Shown: positions 51,014 to 60,898 of the stretch, in pieces | Layout of the letters: every line of letters starts with the position of its first letter | Position numbering within the stretch: the first letter of the stretch is position 1 | DNA from: Sellimonas catena | GTDB taxonomy: Bacteria; Bacillota; Clostridia; Lachnospirales; Lachnospiraceae | DNA: 64,000 nt | Direction: 5' to 3' (one strand) | NCBI RefSeq assembly: GCF_045063725.1 | Contig: NZ_CP173695.1 | Position numbers and translations under genes: made by a program | The notes under the pieces: generated by a model | Databases searched by the model: none | The model's input: the letters and a program-made list of their open reading frames with translations, nothing else | What the model was told of the DNA's origin: nothing

Positions 51014-53161
51014 GTGAAGAAAAGCAGAGGGATCGCAGGATTGATTGTGACAGTCCTTATAATCGGACTGCTGGTATATACGACAGCCATCGGATGGGGC
51101 CGTTCCCAAAGCGGTGCCATGGAAAACATCAAACTCGGGCTGGATCTGGCCGGCGGGGTCAGCATTACCTATCAGGCAAAAGAGGAAAACCCGTCGCCGG
51201 AAGAGATGCGGGACACCATCTACAAACTGCAGAAGAGAGTAGAAGCATACAGTACGGAAGCGAATGTATACCAGGAGGGAGACAATCGTATCAGCATTTC
51301 CATTCCGGGAGTGTCGGATGCCAATGAGATTCTGGAAGAGCTTGGACAGCCGGGATCGCTGGAATTTCAGACAGCAGATGGCGAGACGGTTCTGACAGGA
51401 AGCGACATTAAAACCGCAAAGGCGATGAGCGGTCAGAACCAGACGACAGGAGCAAATGAATATACGGTAGAGCTTCAGTTAAATGAGCAGGGAAAAGAAA
51501 AGTTTACCGAGGCGACAGAGAAGAATGTCGGAAAGGAAATTTCCATTATCTATGACGGCGAGGTAATCAGTTCCCCGACTGTGAATGAAGCTATTACTGT
51601 GGATACCGCTTATATTGACGGAATGGCAAGTTATGAAGAAGCCGAAGAGCTTGCTTCCGCAATCCGGATCGGCGGTCTTTCCCTGGAACTGGAAGAGCTC
51701 AACTCACAGGTGCAGGGAGCCCAGCTTGGCGGGGAGGCAATCAGTACAAGTCTTCTGGCAGGAGCAGTCGGACTTGCGGCAGTCATCCTTTTTATGATTG
51801 CTGTTTATCTGCTTCCGGGACTTGCTGCAGGGCTTGCACTTCTGATCTATACCGGACTGGTGCTGGTGCTGTTGAACGCATTTGACATCACTCTTTCCCT
51901 TCCGGGAATTGCCGGAATCATTTTGTCCATTGGAATGGCTGTGGATGCAAACGTCATTATCTTTGCAAGGGTGAGGGAAGAAATCGCGTCCGGAAAGAGT
52001 GTGCAGAACGCGCTGAAGAGCGGATTTCACAAGGCACTTTCCGCAATCATTGACGGAAATGTCACGACGCTGATTGCAGCAGCGGTACTCTGGTTTCGGG
52101 GATCGGGAACGGTCAAAGGATTTGCGCAGACACTGGCTCTTGGCATCGTCGTTTCCATGTTTACCGCGCTGGTAATTACACGGATGATCATCAATTCGTT
52201 CTATGCGGTGGGAATCCGGAACGAGAAGTTCTATGCAAAGAAAATGAAAGAAAGAAAACCGGTAGACTTCCTTGGAAAGAGAAAGATCTGCTTTGCTGTT
52301 TCCCTGCTTGTGATCCTTGCCGGATTTGCCGTGATGGGATATCATCATGTGAAAGAAAACGGTATGCTGGCCTACAGTCTGGAATTCCGGGGAGGAACAT
52401 CCACGACAGTGGATTTTCAGAAAGATTATTCGATTTCGCAAATTGAATCCCGGATTGTTCCGGTGGTTGAGAAAGCATCCGGAGACTCGGAAGTACAGAC
52501 ACAGAAGGTAAAAGGAAGCACTGAGATTGTCATCCGGACGAAAGCCCTTGATCTTGACCAGAGAGAGGCATTAAATCAGGCACTGGCTGATGAGTTCCAG
52601 GTGTCGGATTCGGACATTACCTATTCCAGCATCAGTTCTACGATCAGTGCGGAGATGAGGCAGGATGCGGTCGTTGCGGTGATTATCTCCACAGTCTGCA
52701 TGCTTCTTTATATCTGGTTCCGGTTTAAGGACATCCGGTTTGCCACAAGCGCGGTGACGGCCCTGATTCATGACGTCCTCGTCGTGCTTGCCTTTTACGC
52801 CGTATCCCGTATTACAGTCGGAAGTACCTTTATTGCGTGCATGCTGACAATTGTAGGATATTCGATCAATGCAACCATTGTAATATTTGACCGGATCCGG
52901 GAGGAGCTGAAAGCGCGGAGGAAGAAAGAACCACTTGCCGAACTTGTAAACAGATGTATCACAATGACGCTGACAAGAAGCATCTATACTTCTCTGACGA
53001 CGTTTATTATGGTGTTTGCGCTCTTTGTTTTTGGTGTCACATCAGTCAGAGAATTTGCACTGCCTCTGATGGTCGGTATCGTGTGCGGTGCATATTCTTC
53101 CGTATGTATCACGGGAGCACTCTGGTACGTTATGAAGACAAGAACCGGAAAGAAGAAATAA
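51014..53161 (+). CDS. secDF: Fused protein translocase subunit SecDF
   Basis: 715 residues, 12 spans. The SecD half (about 1-410) begins with a span and GLDLAGGVSITYQ, has a P1 outer domain and GIAGIILSIGMAVDANVIIFARVREE. The SecF half (about 415-715) starts with RKICFAVSLLVI and includes SLEFRGGTSTTVDF and IVGYSINATIVIFDRIREEL. It uses the proton or sodium gradient to help Sec export. The start is GTG 51014 with GGGG upstream. It lies directly after the SCIFF maturase and before recJ, the usual Clostridia order. Confidence 0.97.
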   Translation: MKKSRGIAGLIVTVLIIGLLVYTTAIGWGRSQSGAMENIKLGLDLAGGVSITYQAKEENPSPEEMRDTIYKLQKRVEAYSTEANVYQEGDNRISISIPGVSDANEILEELGQPGSLEFQTADGETVLTGSDIKTAKAMSGQNQTTGANEYTVELQLNEQGKEKFTEATEKNVGKEISIIYDGEVISSPTVNEAITVDTAYIDGMASYEEAEELASAIRIGGLSLELEELNSQVQGAQLGGEAISTSLLAGAVGLAAVILFMIAVYLLPGLAAGLALLIYTGLVLVLLNAFDITLSLPGIAGIILSIGMAVDANVIIFARVREEIASGKSVQNALKSGFHKALSAIIDGNVTTLIAAAVLWFRGSGTVKGFAQTLALGIVVSMFTALVITRMIINSFYAVGIRNEKFYAKKMKERKPVDFLGKRKICFAVSLLVILAGFAVMGYHHVKENGMLAYSLEFRGGTSTTVDFQKDYSISQIESRIVPVVEKASGDSEVQTQKVKGSTEIVIRTKALDLDQREALNQALADEFQVSDSDITYSSISSTISAEMRQDAVVAVIISTVCMLLYIWFRFKDIRFATSAVTALIHDVLVVLAFYAVSRITVGSTFIACMLTIVGYSINATIVIFDRIREELKARRKKEPLAELVNRCITMTLTRSIYTSLTTFIMVFALFVFGVTSVREFALPLMVGIVCGAYSSVCITGALWYVMKTRTGKKK

Positions 53162-53167
53162 AACATG

Positions 53168-53222
53168 AAAAGGATGCAGCAGGATGGAAAGTATGGATCT
53201 TGCGGCATCCTTTTGCTTTTTT
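53168..53222 (+). terminator. Intrinsic terminator between secDF and recJ
   Basis: Perfect 10-bp stem AAAAGGATGC / GCATCCTTTT closing an inner partial stem (GCAGGAT / ATCTTGC), followed by a T-rich run. Confidence 0.82.
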
Positions 53223-53237
53223 GGAGGAATACAATCG

Positions 53238-55001
53238 ATGAAAAACTGGGTACTGCTTAGAAAGGGAGGAAATTTTACAGAGCTGGGGAAACGGTTTGGG
53301 ATCCGGCCGAGAACAGCGGCGCTGATCCGCAACCGGGATATTATCGGAGAGGAGGCTTTTGACCGTTATCTGAATGGAACCATCGCGGATCTGTATGATG
53401 GAATGCTTATGAAAGATATGGATAAGGCGGTGGATCTTCTGAAGGAAAAGATTGTGGAGAAACAGAGTATCCGCATTATCGGAGATTATGACATTGACGG
53501 AGTCAATGCTACATATATTCTTCTGGAGGGGTTGAAAGGACTGGGCGCAGAAGTGGATTATGACATCCCGGATCGTGTCAGGGACGGATACGGGTTAAAT
53601 ATTGATCTGATTGACCGTGCGCTGGATGACAATATTGATACAATTGTGACATGTGACAACGGAATCGCAGCGCGCGAAGAGATCGCGTATGGGAAAAGTA
53701 TGGGAATGGCTGTCGTTGTAACAGACCATCATGAAGTGCCGTATGAAGAATACGAAGACGGTACACGCGGCTACCTGATTCCGCCTGCCGACGCGGTGGT
53801 GGATATCAAAAGAGAGGACTGCCTGTACCCGTTCAAAGGACTGTGTGGAGCAGCTGTGGCCTACAAGCTGGTCGAGGCACTTTACAATGCCATGGGAAGA
53901 GATCCGGAAGATGTGGATTATCTGATGGAAAATGTAGCCATCGCGACGGTAGGAGACGTTATGGATCTGACCGACGAAAACCGGATTTTTGTAAAACAGG
54001 GGCTGGAAATGCTGAAGAGAACGAAAAATCCGGGACTTGCCGCGCTGATGGAATGTACCGGAGTCCATACGGACCGGCTGTCTGCCTATCATATCGGTTT
54101 TGTGATCGGACCGTGCATCAATGCCGGGGGGCGTCTGGATACAGCCAGACGGGCACTGGAGCTTCTGTGCGCAAAGACAAAAAAAGAAGCGGATCTTCTG
54201 GCGGGAGATCTGAAAGCTCTCAATGACAGCCGGAAGAATCTGACAGAGGAAGCAGTGAAAGAGGCCGTGGTCCAGGTGGAGACAACCGGATTAAAGGAGG
54301 ATAAAGTACTTGTGGTGTATCTGCCAAAATGTCATGAAAGCATAGCGGGAATTGTGGCAGGACGTCTGCGGGAGCGGTACTACAAACCGGTGTTTGTCCT
54401 GACAAAGGCAGAAGAAGGAGCAAAAGGCTCCGGGCGGTCGATTGAAACCTACCATATGTACGATGAGCTGAGCAGATGCAAAGATCTTCTGACACGTTTC
54501 GGCGGACATCGTCTGGCAGCGGGGCTTTCGCTCCCGGAAGAAAAAATTCTGTCTCTTCGGAAAAAACTGAACGAAAATACGACAATGACGGAAGAAGACC
54601 TGACGGAGAAAGTTGTGATCGACATGCAGCTTCCTCTGTGTGAGATTACCGAGGATTTTGTGCAGGAACTTTCTCTTCTGGAGCCGTTTGGAAAAGGAAA
54701 TACGAAACCGGTGTTTGCCCGGAGAAAGCTGCTTTTTCGGCGGGGACGGGTTATCGGAAAGCATCAAAATGTGTTGAAACTGGAAGTAGAAGATGCGGAC
54801 CACACCACTATGGATGCCATCTTTTTTGGTGATCTGGAGACCTTCTTTTCCTGTCTGTCACAAAAGTACGGACCGGATGCAAAAGACCATCTTTTATATG
54901 GAAGAGGAAATCCGATTTTGATGGATGTTACTTACTATCCGGGAATCAACGATTACATGGGAAGAAGGACGCTTCAGATTACAATTCTCGATTATCGGTA
55001 A
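53238..55001 (+). CDS. recJ: Single-stranded-DNA-specific exonuclease RecJ
   Basis: A 5'-3' ssDNA exonuclease for recombination and mismatch repair. About 587 residues: the DHH domain with GDYDIDGVNATYIL (about 81-94), TCDNGI and TDHHEV (about 161-166), then the DHHA1 domain with KCHESIAGIVAGRLRERY, GSGRSIETYHM and FGGHRLAAGLSL, and a C-terminal OB-like part. Upstream in-frame starts lie within the secDF terminator, so I use ATG 53238, with GGAGG 9 nt before it. Confidence 0.95.
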   Translation: MKNWVLLRKGGNFTELGKRFGIRPRTAALIRNRDIIGEEAFDRYLNGTIADLYDGMLMKDMDKAVDLLKEKIVEKQSIRIIGDYDIDGVNATYILLEGLKGLGAEVDYDIPDRVRDGYGLNIDLIDRALDDNIDTIVTCDNGIAAREEIAYGKSMGMAVVVTDHHEVPYEEYEDGTRGYLIPPADAVVDIKREDCLYPFKGLCGAAVAYKLVEALYNAMGRDPEDVDYLMENVAIATVGDVMDLTDENRIFVKQGLEMLKRTKNPGLAALMECTGVHTDRLSAYHIGFVIGPCINAGGRLDTARRALELLCAKTKKEADLLAGDLKALNDSRKNLTEEAVKEAVVQVETTGLKEDKVLVVYLPKCHESIAGIVAGRLRERYYKPVFVLTKAEEGAKGSGRSIETYHMYDELSRCKDLLTRFGGHRLAAGLSLPEEKILSLRKKLNENTTMTEEDLTEKVVIDMQLPLCEITEDFVQELSLLEPFGKGNTKPVFARRKLLFRRGRVIGKHQNVLKLEVEDADHTTMDAIFFGDLETFFSCLSQKYGPDAKDHLLYGRGNPILMDVTYYPGINDYMGRRTLQITILDYR

Positions 55002-55053
55002 TACTGATAAGAAAAAAGGCAGGATTACGCGAAAAACCTGTAGAATGCTCTGC

Positions 55054-55082
55054 TTTACACATTCTGGAAATAATGATATACT
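55054..55082 (+). promoter_or_regulatory. Sigma-A promoter of the relA/spoT gene
   Basis: TTTACA at 55054-55059, a 17-bp spacer and TATACT at 55077-55082, 75 bp before the ATG. Confidence 0.7.
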
Positions 55083-55157
55083 AAAGGATATATTCCAAAA
55101 AACGACATAATATTTGAGAGTAAAGCAGTGAAGAAACAGGTAAAGGAGGGGAATGAT

Positions 55158-57476
55158 ATGGCAGAAAAAATCAGACCGGAAGAAGTTACGACAGAAGTCC
55201 GCCAGGGGATGCGGATTGTGGACGGCCATGCTGTAAAAGAGCCTGAGGACTATCAGGACCCGGATGAGCTGTACCGTTATCTGATCGGGCATATCCATAA
55301 ATATCACCCGTCAGCAGATGTTTCGCTGATTGAAAAAGCATATCAGCTGGCGAGCAAGGCCCATGCAAATCAGTTCCGAAAATCCGGAGAGGCATATATC
55401 ATTCATCCTCTTTGGGTAGGCATTATTCTGGCACAGCTTGAAATGGACAAGGAAACGATTGCGGCCGGCATTCTGCATGATGTGGTAGAAGATACCGAGG
55501 TTACAAAAGAGGATATTGAAAAAGAATTCGGAGAGGAAGTAGCGCTTCTTGTGGATGGTGTTACAAAGCTGGGACAGCTTTCCTACTCTTCGGATAAGCT
55601 TGAAATGCAGGCGGAGAATTTAAGAAAGATGTTTCTCGCCATGGCAAAGGATATCCGCGTCATCATTATCAAGCTTGCCGACCGCCTTCATAATATGCGC
55701 ACACTGCAGTTTATGAAGCCGGAGAAGCAGAAGGAAAAAGCGAAAGAGACGATGGACATCTATTCTCCGATCGCCCAGAGACTCGGTATTTCCAAAGTGA
55801 AGACAGAGCTGGATGACCTTGCGCTTAAGTATCTCCATCCGGAGATTTTCTATGACCTGGTGCAGCAGATTAATGAGAGAAAGACCGAGCGGGAAGAGTT
55901 TGTGGCTCAGATTGTAAGGGAAGTCTCACAGCATATGGAAAATGCCCATATCAGGGCGGAAGTCAATGGAAGAGTCAAGCATTTCTTCAGTATCTACAAA
56001 AAGATGGTTAATCAGGATAAGACGGTAGACCAGATTTACGATCTTTTTGCAGTACGGATTATTGTTGACACGGTGAAAGACTGTTACGCGGCCCTCGGCG
56101 TGATCCATGAGATGTATACACCGGTACCTGGCAGGTTTAAAGATTACATTGCCATGCCGAAGCCGAATATGTATCAGTCACTTCACACGACGCTGATGAG
56201 TTCCGTCGGACAGCCGTTTGAGATTCAGATCCGTACAAAGGAGATGCACAAGACGGCCGAATACGGAATCGCAGCCCACTGGAAATACAAAGAGTCCAAT
56301 GACGGAAAGAAGAATATCAAGGCTCAGGAAGAAGAAAAGTTAAGCTGGCTCCGCCAGATCCTCGACTGGCAGAAAGACATGTCGGATAACCGGGAGTTTT
56401 TGAATCTGATCAAAGGAGACCTGGATCTGTTCGCGGAAGATGTGTACTGCTTCACCCCGAACGGAGATGTCAAAAATCTTCCGAACGGTTCCACGCCGAT
56501 CGATTTTGCATACGCGATCCACAGTGCGGTGGGAAATAAAATGGTCGGTGCAAGAGTCAACGGAAAACTTGTCAAAGTAGACTACAAGATTCAGAACGGC
56601 GACCGCATCGAGATTCTGACTTCTCAGAATTCCAAGGGACCGAGCCGCGACTGGCTGAATATTGTCAAGAGCACGCAGGCTAAGAACAAGATCAACCAGT
56701 GGTTCAAAAAGCAGTTTAAAGAAGAAAATATTGTCAAAGGAAAAGAAATGCTGATTTCCTACTGCAAGGCCAAAGGCTATGAGCAGGGTAATCTGATGAA
56801 ACCGAAATATCAGCAGATCGTGCAGCAGAAATACGGCTTCAAGGACTGGGATTCCGTCCTTGCGGCAATCGGACACGGCGGACTGAAAGAAGGTCAGATT
56901 GTTAACCGTCTTGCAGAAGAATATAACAAAGACCACAGACAGGAGATTACGGATGAGGCTGTACTTGAAAAGGTAGCAGAGGCATCGAAGAACGTGGTAC
57001 ACATCGCAAAATCGAAAAGCGGTGTCATTGTCAAAGGAATCGATGACATGGCGGTGCGCTTTTCCAGATGCTGTAATCCGCTTCCGGGCGATGAGATCGT
57101 AGGATTTGTAACCAGAGGAAGGGGTCTTACGATTCACAGGACAGACTGTATCAATGTCCTTCATCTGACAGAGAGAGAGAGAGCAAGACTCATTCCGGTA
57201 GAATGGGAGGCCGATGCTGCGGAAACTTCCGAAGGCAAATATTTTGCGGAAATCAAAATGTTTGTGGAAGATAAGCCGGGTATGCTGATGGAGATTTCCA
57301 GAGTCTTTACCGAGGCGGAGATCGATATCAAGACGATGAATGTGCGTACAAGCAAGAAGGGCGTATCTACCGTGGAGATGGGATTTGTTGTAAGAGGAAA
57401 AGAAGAGATGGGACGCCTTGTAGGCAAGCTCAGACAGATTGAAAATGTAATTGATATAGAAAGGACGACGGGCTAA
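55158..57476 (+). CDS. Bifunctional (p)ppGpp synthetase/hydrolase (Rel)
   Basis: Long RelA/SpoT homologue for the stringent response. About 772 residues: the HD hydrolase domain with GILHDVVEDT (about 105-114), the synthetase domain with GRVKHFFSIYKKM and YQSLHTTLM, a TGS domain near 430-490 (YCFTPNGDVKNLPNGSTPID), a Cys/His-containing region (FSRCCNPLPGDEIVGF) and a C-terminal ACT domain (about 700-770). All hydrolase and synthetase signatures look intact. GGAGGGG precedes ATG 55158; the start at 55128 is less likely. Often called relA in Firmicutes. Confidence 0.97.
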   Translation: MAEKIRPEEVTTEVRQGMRIVDGHAVKEPEDYQDPDELYRYLIGHIHKYHPSADVSLIEKAYQLASKAHANQFRKSGEAYIIHPLWVGIILAQLEMDKETIAAGILHDVVEDTEVTKEDIEKEFGEEVALLVDGVTKLGQLSYSSDKLEMQAENLRKMFLAMAKDIRVIIIKLADRLHNMRTLQFMKPEKQKEKAKETMDIYSPIAQRLGISKVKTELDDLALKYLHPEIFYDLVQQINERKTEREEFVAQIVREVSQHMENAHIRAEVNGRVKHFFSIYKKMVNQDKTVDQIYDLFAVRIIVDTVKDCYAALGVIHEMYTPVPGRFKDYIAMPKPNMYQSLHTTLMSSVGQPFEIQIRTKEMHKTAEYGIAAHWKYKESNDGKKNIKAQEEEKLSWLRQILDWQKDMSDNREFLNLIKGDLDLFAEDVYCFTPNGDVKNLPNGSTPIDFAYAIHSAVGNKMVGARVNGKLVKVDYKIQNGDRIEILTSQNSKGPSRDWLNIVKSTQAKNKINQWFKKQFKEENIVKGKEMLISYCKAKGYEQGNLMKPKYQQIVQQKYGFKDWDSVLAAIGHGGLKEGQIVNRLAEEYNKDHRQEITDEAVLEKVAEASKNVVHIAKSKSGVIVKGIDDMAVRFSRCCNPLPGDEIVGFVTRGRGLTIHRTDCINVLHLTERERARLIPVEWEADAAETSEGKYFAEIKMFVEDKPGMLMEISRVFTEAEIDIKTMNVRTSKKGVSTVEMGFVVRGKEEMGRLVGKLRQIENVIDIERTTG

Positions 57477-57498
57477 AGAAAGGCCGGGGCAAAAAAAG

Positions 57499-58125
57499 AT
57501 GAAGATTCAGACATTTGTAACAGGCATTATCGGGACAAATACCTACGTTTTATACGATGAAAACACAAAAGAGGCCGTGCTGGTCGATCCGGCAGCATGT
57601 CCGAAAAAGCTGATGAACTTTATTCAGGAGGAGGGCCTTGACATGAAGGCTGTTCTCCTGACCCACGGACATTTTGACCATATTATGGGAATCCAGGATT
57701 TCCGGAAGGTCTATGATGTGCCGGTTTACGCAGGGGAGAGGGAAGCGGCGCTTTTACAGGATGCCCACTGGAATCAGTCCGATATCTATACGAACGGATA
57801 CACGTTTTCCGATGCGGTCTATGTAAAAGACGGAGAAATGCTCCACATCGCCGGTTTTGACATTCAGGTGTTCTTTACGCCGGGCCATACGCCGGGCGGA
57901 GTCTGCTATTATCTGGCGGATGAGGGAATTCTCTTCAGCGGGGATACTCTGTTCCACCATTCTGTAGGACGCACGGATTTTGAGGGAGGAAGCATGTCAG
58001 ATCTGGTACGCGGGATTGAGGAAAAGCTCCTCTGTCTTCCGGATGAGACGAAAGTCCTGCCTGGTCATATGGATGCGACCACCATCGGAGAAGAGAAAAA
58101 ATACAATCCGTTTTTGAGGAAATAA
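57499..58125 (+). CDS. MBL-fold hydrolase, glyoxalase II-like
   Basis: 208 residues of the metallo-beta-lactamase superfamily. The metal motif is LLTHGHFDHIMG (HxHxDH), with TPGHTPGGVCYYL, LFSGDTLFHHSVGRTDF and LPGHMDATTIGEEK giving the other ligands. It looks like the small glyoxalase II-like proteins (YcbL/YqgX type), which may hydrolyse S-lactoylglutathione-like thioesters; the substrate here is unknown. It follows the rel gene by 22 nt and precedes hemZ by 15 nt, so these are likely co-transcribed. Confidence 0.93.
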   Translation: MKIQTFVTGIIGTNTYVLYDENTKEAVLVDPAACPKKLMNFIQEEGLDMKAVLLTHGHFDHIMGIQDFRKVYDVPVYAGEREAALLQDAHWNQSDIYTNGYTFSDAVYVKDGEMLHIAGFDIQVFFTPGHTPGGVCYYLADEGILFSGDTLFHHSVGRTDFEGGSMSDLVRGIEEKLLCLPDETKVLPGHMDATTIGEEKKYNPFLRK

Positions 58126-58140
58126 AACGCGGGAGAGACT

Positions 58141-59607
58141 ATGATGAAGCTGACATGTAATGATACTTTATACACATATGACGCGTATCATCTGTTGAAA
58201 GCTTTTTATCCGGACGAAGAAATCGAACAGCAGGTTAATGAAGAGCAAGAGTCACAGGTCAGGATCGAGACAGACCGTGATTCTTGTTTTTGTGTCAGCC
58301 TGGCCGGAGAGAAAGGTGAAATCGGGCAGATGGACAGAAGCAGGAGAAAGCATCTGGTAGTAAGTGCACTTTATGAGAAACTGAGTAAAATGGCAGGAAA
58401 GAAACTGCCGTGGGGAAGTCTCACCGGGGTGCGGCCGACCAAAATGTTCATGCAGAAATTAGAAGAAGGAGTGCCGGATCAGGAGATTCTGAACTGGATT
58501 GAAAAGGAGCACTTTGTCTCGGAAGAAAAGGCGGAACTGGGACTGGCAATTGCAAAAAGGGAAAAGGAGCTGTTGTCCAGACTGGATTACGAGAATGGAT
58601 ACAGTCTCTATATCGGAATCCCGTTCTGCCCGACAACCTGTGCATATTGTTCCTTTACTTCTTACCCGATTGCGCAGTATCTTGATCGGATGGACGATTA
58701 CCTGGATGCGCTCTGCCGGGAGCTTTCCTATATTGCAGATGTTTCCAAAGAGAAAAAACTCAATACGATCTATCTGGGAGGCGGGACGCCGACATCCCTT
58801 AGTGCATCCCGGCTTGACCGTCTGCTGACTCATCTGGAGCAGCAGTTTTCCTATGAACATCTTCTTGAGCTTACCGTGGAGGCCGGGCGGCCGGACAGCA
58901 TCACAAGGGAGAAGCTGGAGGTTTTAAGAAACCACGGAATCAGCCGGATTTCAGTCAATCCTCAGACCATGCAGCAGAAGACACTGGATCTGGTAGGAAG
59001 AAGGCATACAGTGGAGGATGTGGTGCAGACGTTTCGTCTGGCCAGGGAACTCGGCTTTGAGAATATCAATATGGATCTGATTGCCGGACTGCCTGGGGAG
59101 GCGCCGGAAGATATGGAAGATACGCTGCGGCAGATCCGGGAGCTTCACCCGGACAGTCTGACGGTGCATGCCCTTGCCATCAAGCGGGCATCGAGACTGC
59201 GCCAGGAACAGAGAAGCGGAGAAGGCTTTACCGGTCACCTGCTTTCGGCAGAAGACCTGACGGCCATGATCGATGCGGCGTACCGGTGCGCGGAGGAGAT
59301 GGGGCTTGTCCCGTACTATCTGTACCGCCAGAAAAATATGGCCGGAAATTTTGAGAATGTCGGATATGCAGAGGTTGACAAAGCGGGAATTTACAATATA
59401 CTAATTATGGAGGAAAAACAGTCGATTATTGCGGCGGGAGCGGGTGCTTCCACGAAGATTGTCCTCCCGGAGGAAGTAGAGATGCCGGGCAGCAAAAAGA
59501 AAAAGATGACAAATCTGATCCGCATTGAAAATGTGAAAAATGTGGACGAGTACATTGCCCGGATTGACGAGATGATAGAGCGAAAAGGAGAATGGCTATG
59601 GCGTTAA
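58141..59607 (+). CDS. hemZ: HemZ-like coproporphyrinogen dehydrogenase (radical SAM)
   Basis: 488 residues. An N-terminal region of about 140 residues holds the HemZ-type LTGVRPTKM motif. The radical SAM domain starts YIGIPFCPTTCAYCSFTSY, with the CxxxCxxC cluster at about 163-170. IYLGGGTPTSLSA and ISVNPQTMQQKTLD follow, as in HemN/HemZ proteins. HemZ has been linked to anaerobic haem synthesis, but in strict anaerobes without a haem pathway its substrate is doubtful. Two adjacent ATG codons (58141, 58144) are both possible. The end overlaps hisS by 10 nt. Confidence 0.92.
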   Translation: MMKLTCNDTLYTYDAYHLLKAFYPDEEIEQQVNEEQESQVRIETDRDSCFCVSLAGEKGEIGQMDRSRRKHLVVSALYEKLSKMAGKKLPWGSLTGVRPTKMFMQKLEEGVPDQEILNWIEKEHFVSEEKAELGLAIAKREKELLSRLDYENGYSLYIGIPFCPTTCAYCSFTSYPIAQYLDRMDDYLDALCRELSYIADVSKEKKLNTIYLGGGTPTSLSASRLDRLLTHLEQQFSYEHLLELTVEAGRPDSITREKLEVLRNHGISRISVNPQTMQQKTLDLVGRRHTVEDVVQTFRLARELGFENINMDLIAGLPGEAPEDMEDTLRQIRELHPDSLTVHALAIKRASRLRQEQRSGEGFTGHLLSAEDLTAMIDAAYRCAEEMGLVPYYLYRQKNMAGNFENVGYAEVDKAGIYNILIMEEKQSIIAAGAGASTKIVLPEEVEMPGSKKKKMTNLIRIENVKNVDEYIARIDEMIERKGEWLWR

Positions 59608-60872
59608 AGAAAAAACCGGTCACCGGAATGAACGATATGCTCCCAAGAGAGATGGAAATCCGTGACTATGTGATACAGATGATCAAAGAGACATACCGTA
59701 CATTTGGATTTTCTTCGATTGAAACTCCGTGTGTGGAACACATTGATAATCTTCTCAGCAAACAGGGAGGAGAAAATGAGCAGCTTATCTTCAAAATTTT
59801 AAAAAGAGGGGCGAAGCTGAATCTGGAGACAGCAAAGACAGAGGCGGATCTGGTGGACGGAGGACTCCGTTACGATCTGACACTGCCGCTTTCCAGATAT
59901 TATGCAAATCACGCGAATGAACTGCCGTCTCCGTTTAAGGCACTGCAGATCGGAAATGTGTGGAGAGCAGACCGTCCGCAGAGAGGAAGATACCGCCAGT
60001 TCATGCAGTGCGATATCGACATCCTGGGCGAGCCGTCCAATCTTGCGGAGATCGAGCTGATCCTTACCACAAGTACACTCCTCGGAAAACTGGATTTCAA
60101 GAACTTTACTATCCGGATCAATGACAGACAGATCTTAAAGGCAATGGCTGCTTTCAGTGGATTTGCTCCGGAAAGCTTTGACGAAGTATTCATCATTCTG
60201 GACAAGATGGACAAGATCGGTCTGGAAGGTGTGGAAAGCGAGTTAAAAGAAGCGGGATATGAAGCACAGGTTGTGGAGACTTACCTGACACTGTTCAAGG
60301 AAGTGACACGTGATGTGGAAGGTATCCGTTACCTGAAAGAGAAGCTTGATGGATTTCTGGATCCGGAAGTGGCAGACGGCCTGGAGACGATCATTTCCAG
60401 CGTGGAAGCGGTAAAAGAAGCGGAGTTCAAGATGAGCTTTGACCCGACACTTGTCAGGGGAATGTCCTACTACACCGGTACGATTTTTGAGATCTCCATG
60501 GATGAGTTCGGAGGATCAGTAGGCGGAGGCGGACGCTACGACAAGATGATCGGAAAGTTTACGGGACAGGATACGCCGGCATGTGGATTTTCCATCGGAT
60601 TCGAGCGGATTGTCCTGCTGCTTTTAGAAAGCGGCTATCAGGTTCCGACCAGGAAGGAAAAGAAAGCATTCCTGATTGAAAAAGGAATGCCGTCGGAAGG
60701 CATTACCCGAATCCTGGAGCTTGCGAAAGAAGAACGGGCAAAGGGATGTCAGGTTCTTGTTTCCAATATGAAGAAAAACAAGAAATTCCAGAAAGAGCAG
60801 CTTGCGCAGGACGGCTACACGGATGTGACAGAGTGCTTTGTACGGGAATTTGCGCCAAAGAGCGAAGAATAG
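59598..60872 (+). CDS. hisS: Histidine--tRNA ligase
   Basis: Class II aminoacyl-tRNA synthetase. About 424 residues: KPVTGMNDMLPREM, motif 2 FKALQIGNVWRADRPQRGRYRQFMQCDIDI, the HisA region LVRGMSYYTGTIFEI, motif 3 CGFSIGFERI and a C-terminal anticodon-binding domain. Two in-frame ATGs occur; GGAG at 59587-59590 suits ATG 59598 (7 nt spacing) better than 59592. The start lies inside the end of hemZ, so they are coupled. aspS follows after 26 nt, the usual hisS-aspS pair. Confidence 0.97.
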   Translation: MALKKKPVTGMNDMLPREMEIRDYVIQMIKETYRTFGFSSIETPCVEHIDNLLSKQGGENEQLIFKILKRGAKLNLETAKTEADLVDGGLRYDLTLPLSRYYANHANELPSPFKALQIGNVWRADRPQRGRYRQFMQCDIDILGEPSNLAEIELILTTSTLLGKLDFKNFTIRINDRQILKAMAAFSGFAPESFDEVFIILDKMDKIGLEGVESELKEAGYEAQVVETYLTLFKEVTRDVEGIRYLKEKLDGFLDPEVADGLETIISSVEAVKEAEFKMSFDPTLVRGMSYYTGTIFEISMDEFGGSVGGGGRYDKMIGKFTGQDTPACGFSIGFERIVLLLLESGYQVPTRKEKKAFLIEKGMPSEGITRILELAKEERAKGCQVLVSNMKKNKKFQKEQLAQDGYTDVTECFVREFAPKSEE

Positions 60873-60898
60873 AGCAATAATAAATGGAGGAAGAGAAA

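Noticed and set aside
60873..60898. A T-box before hisS or aspS
   Set aside because: The genes are only a few bases apart or overlap, so there is no room for a T-box leader.
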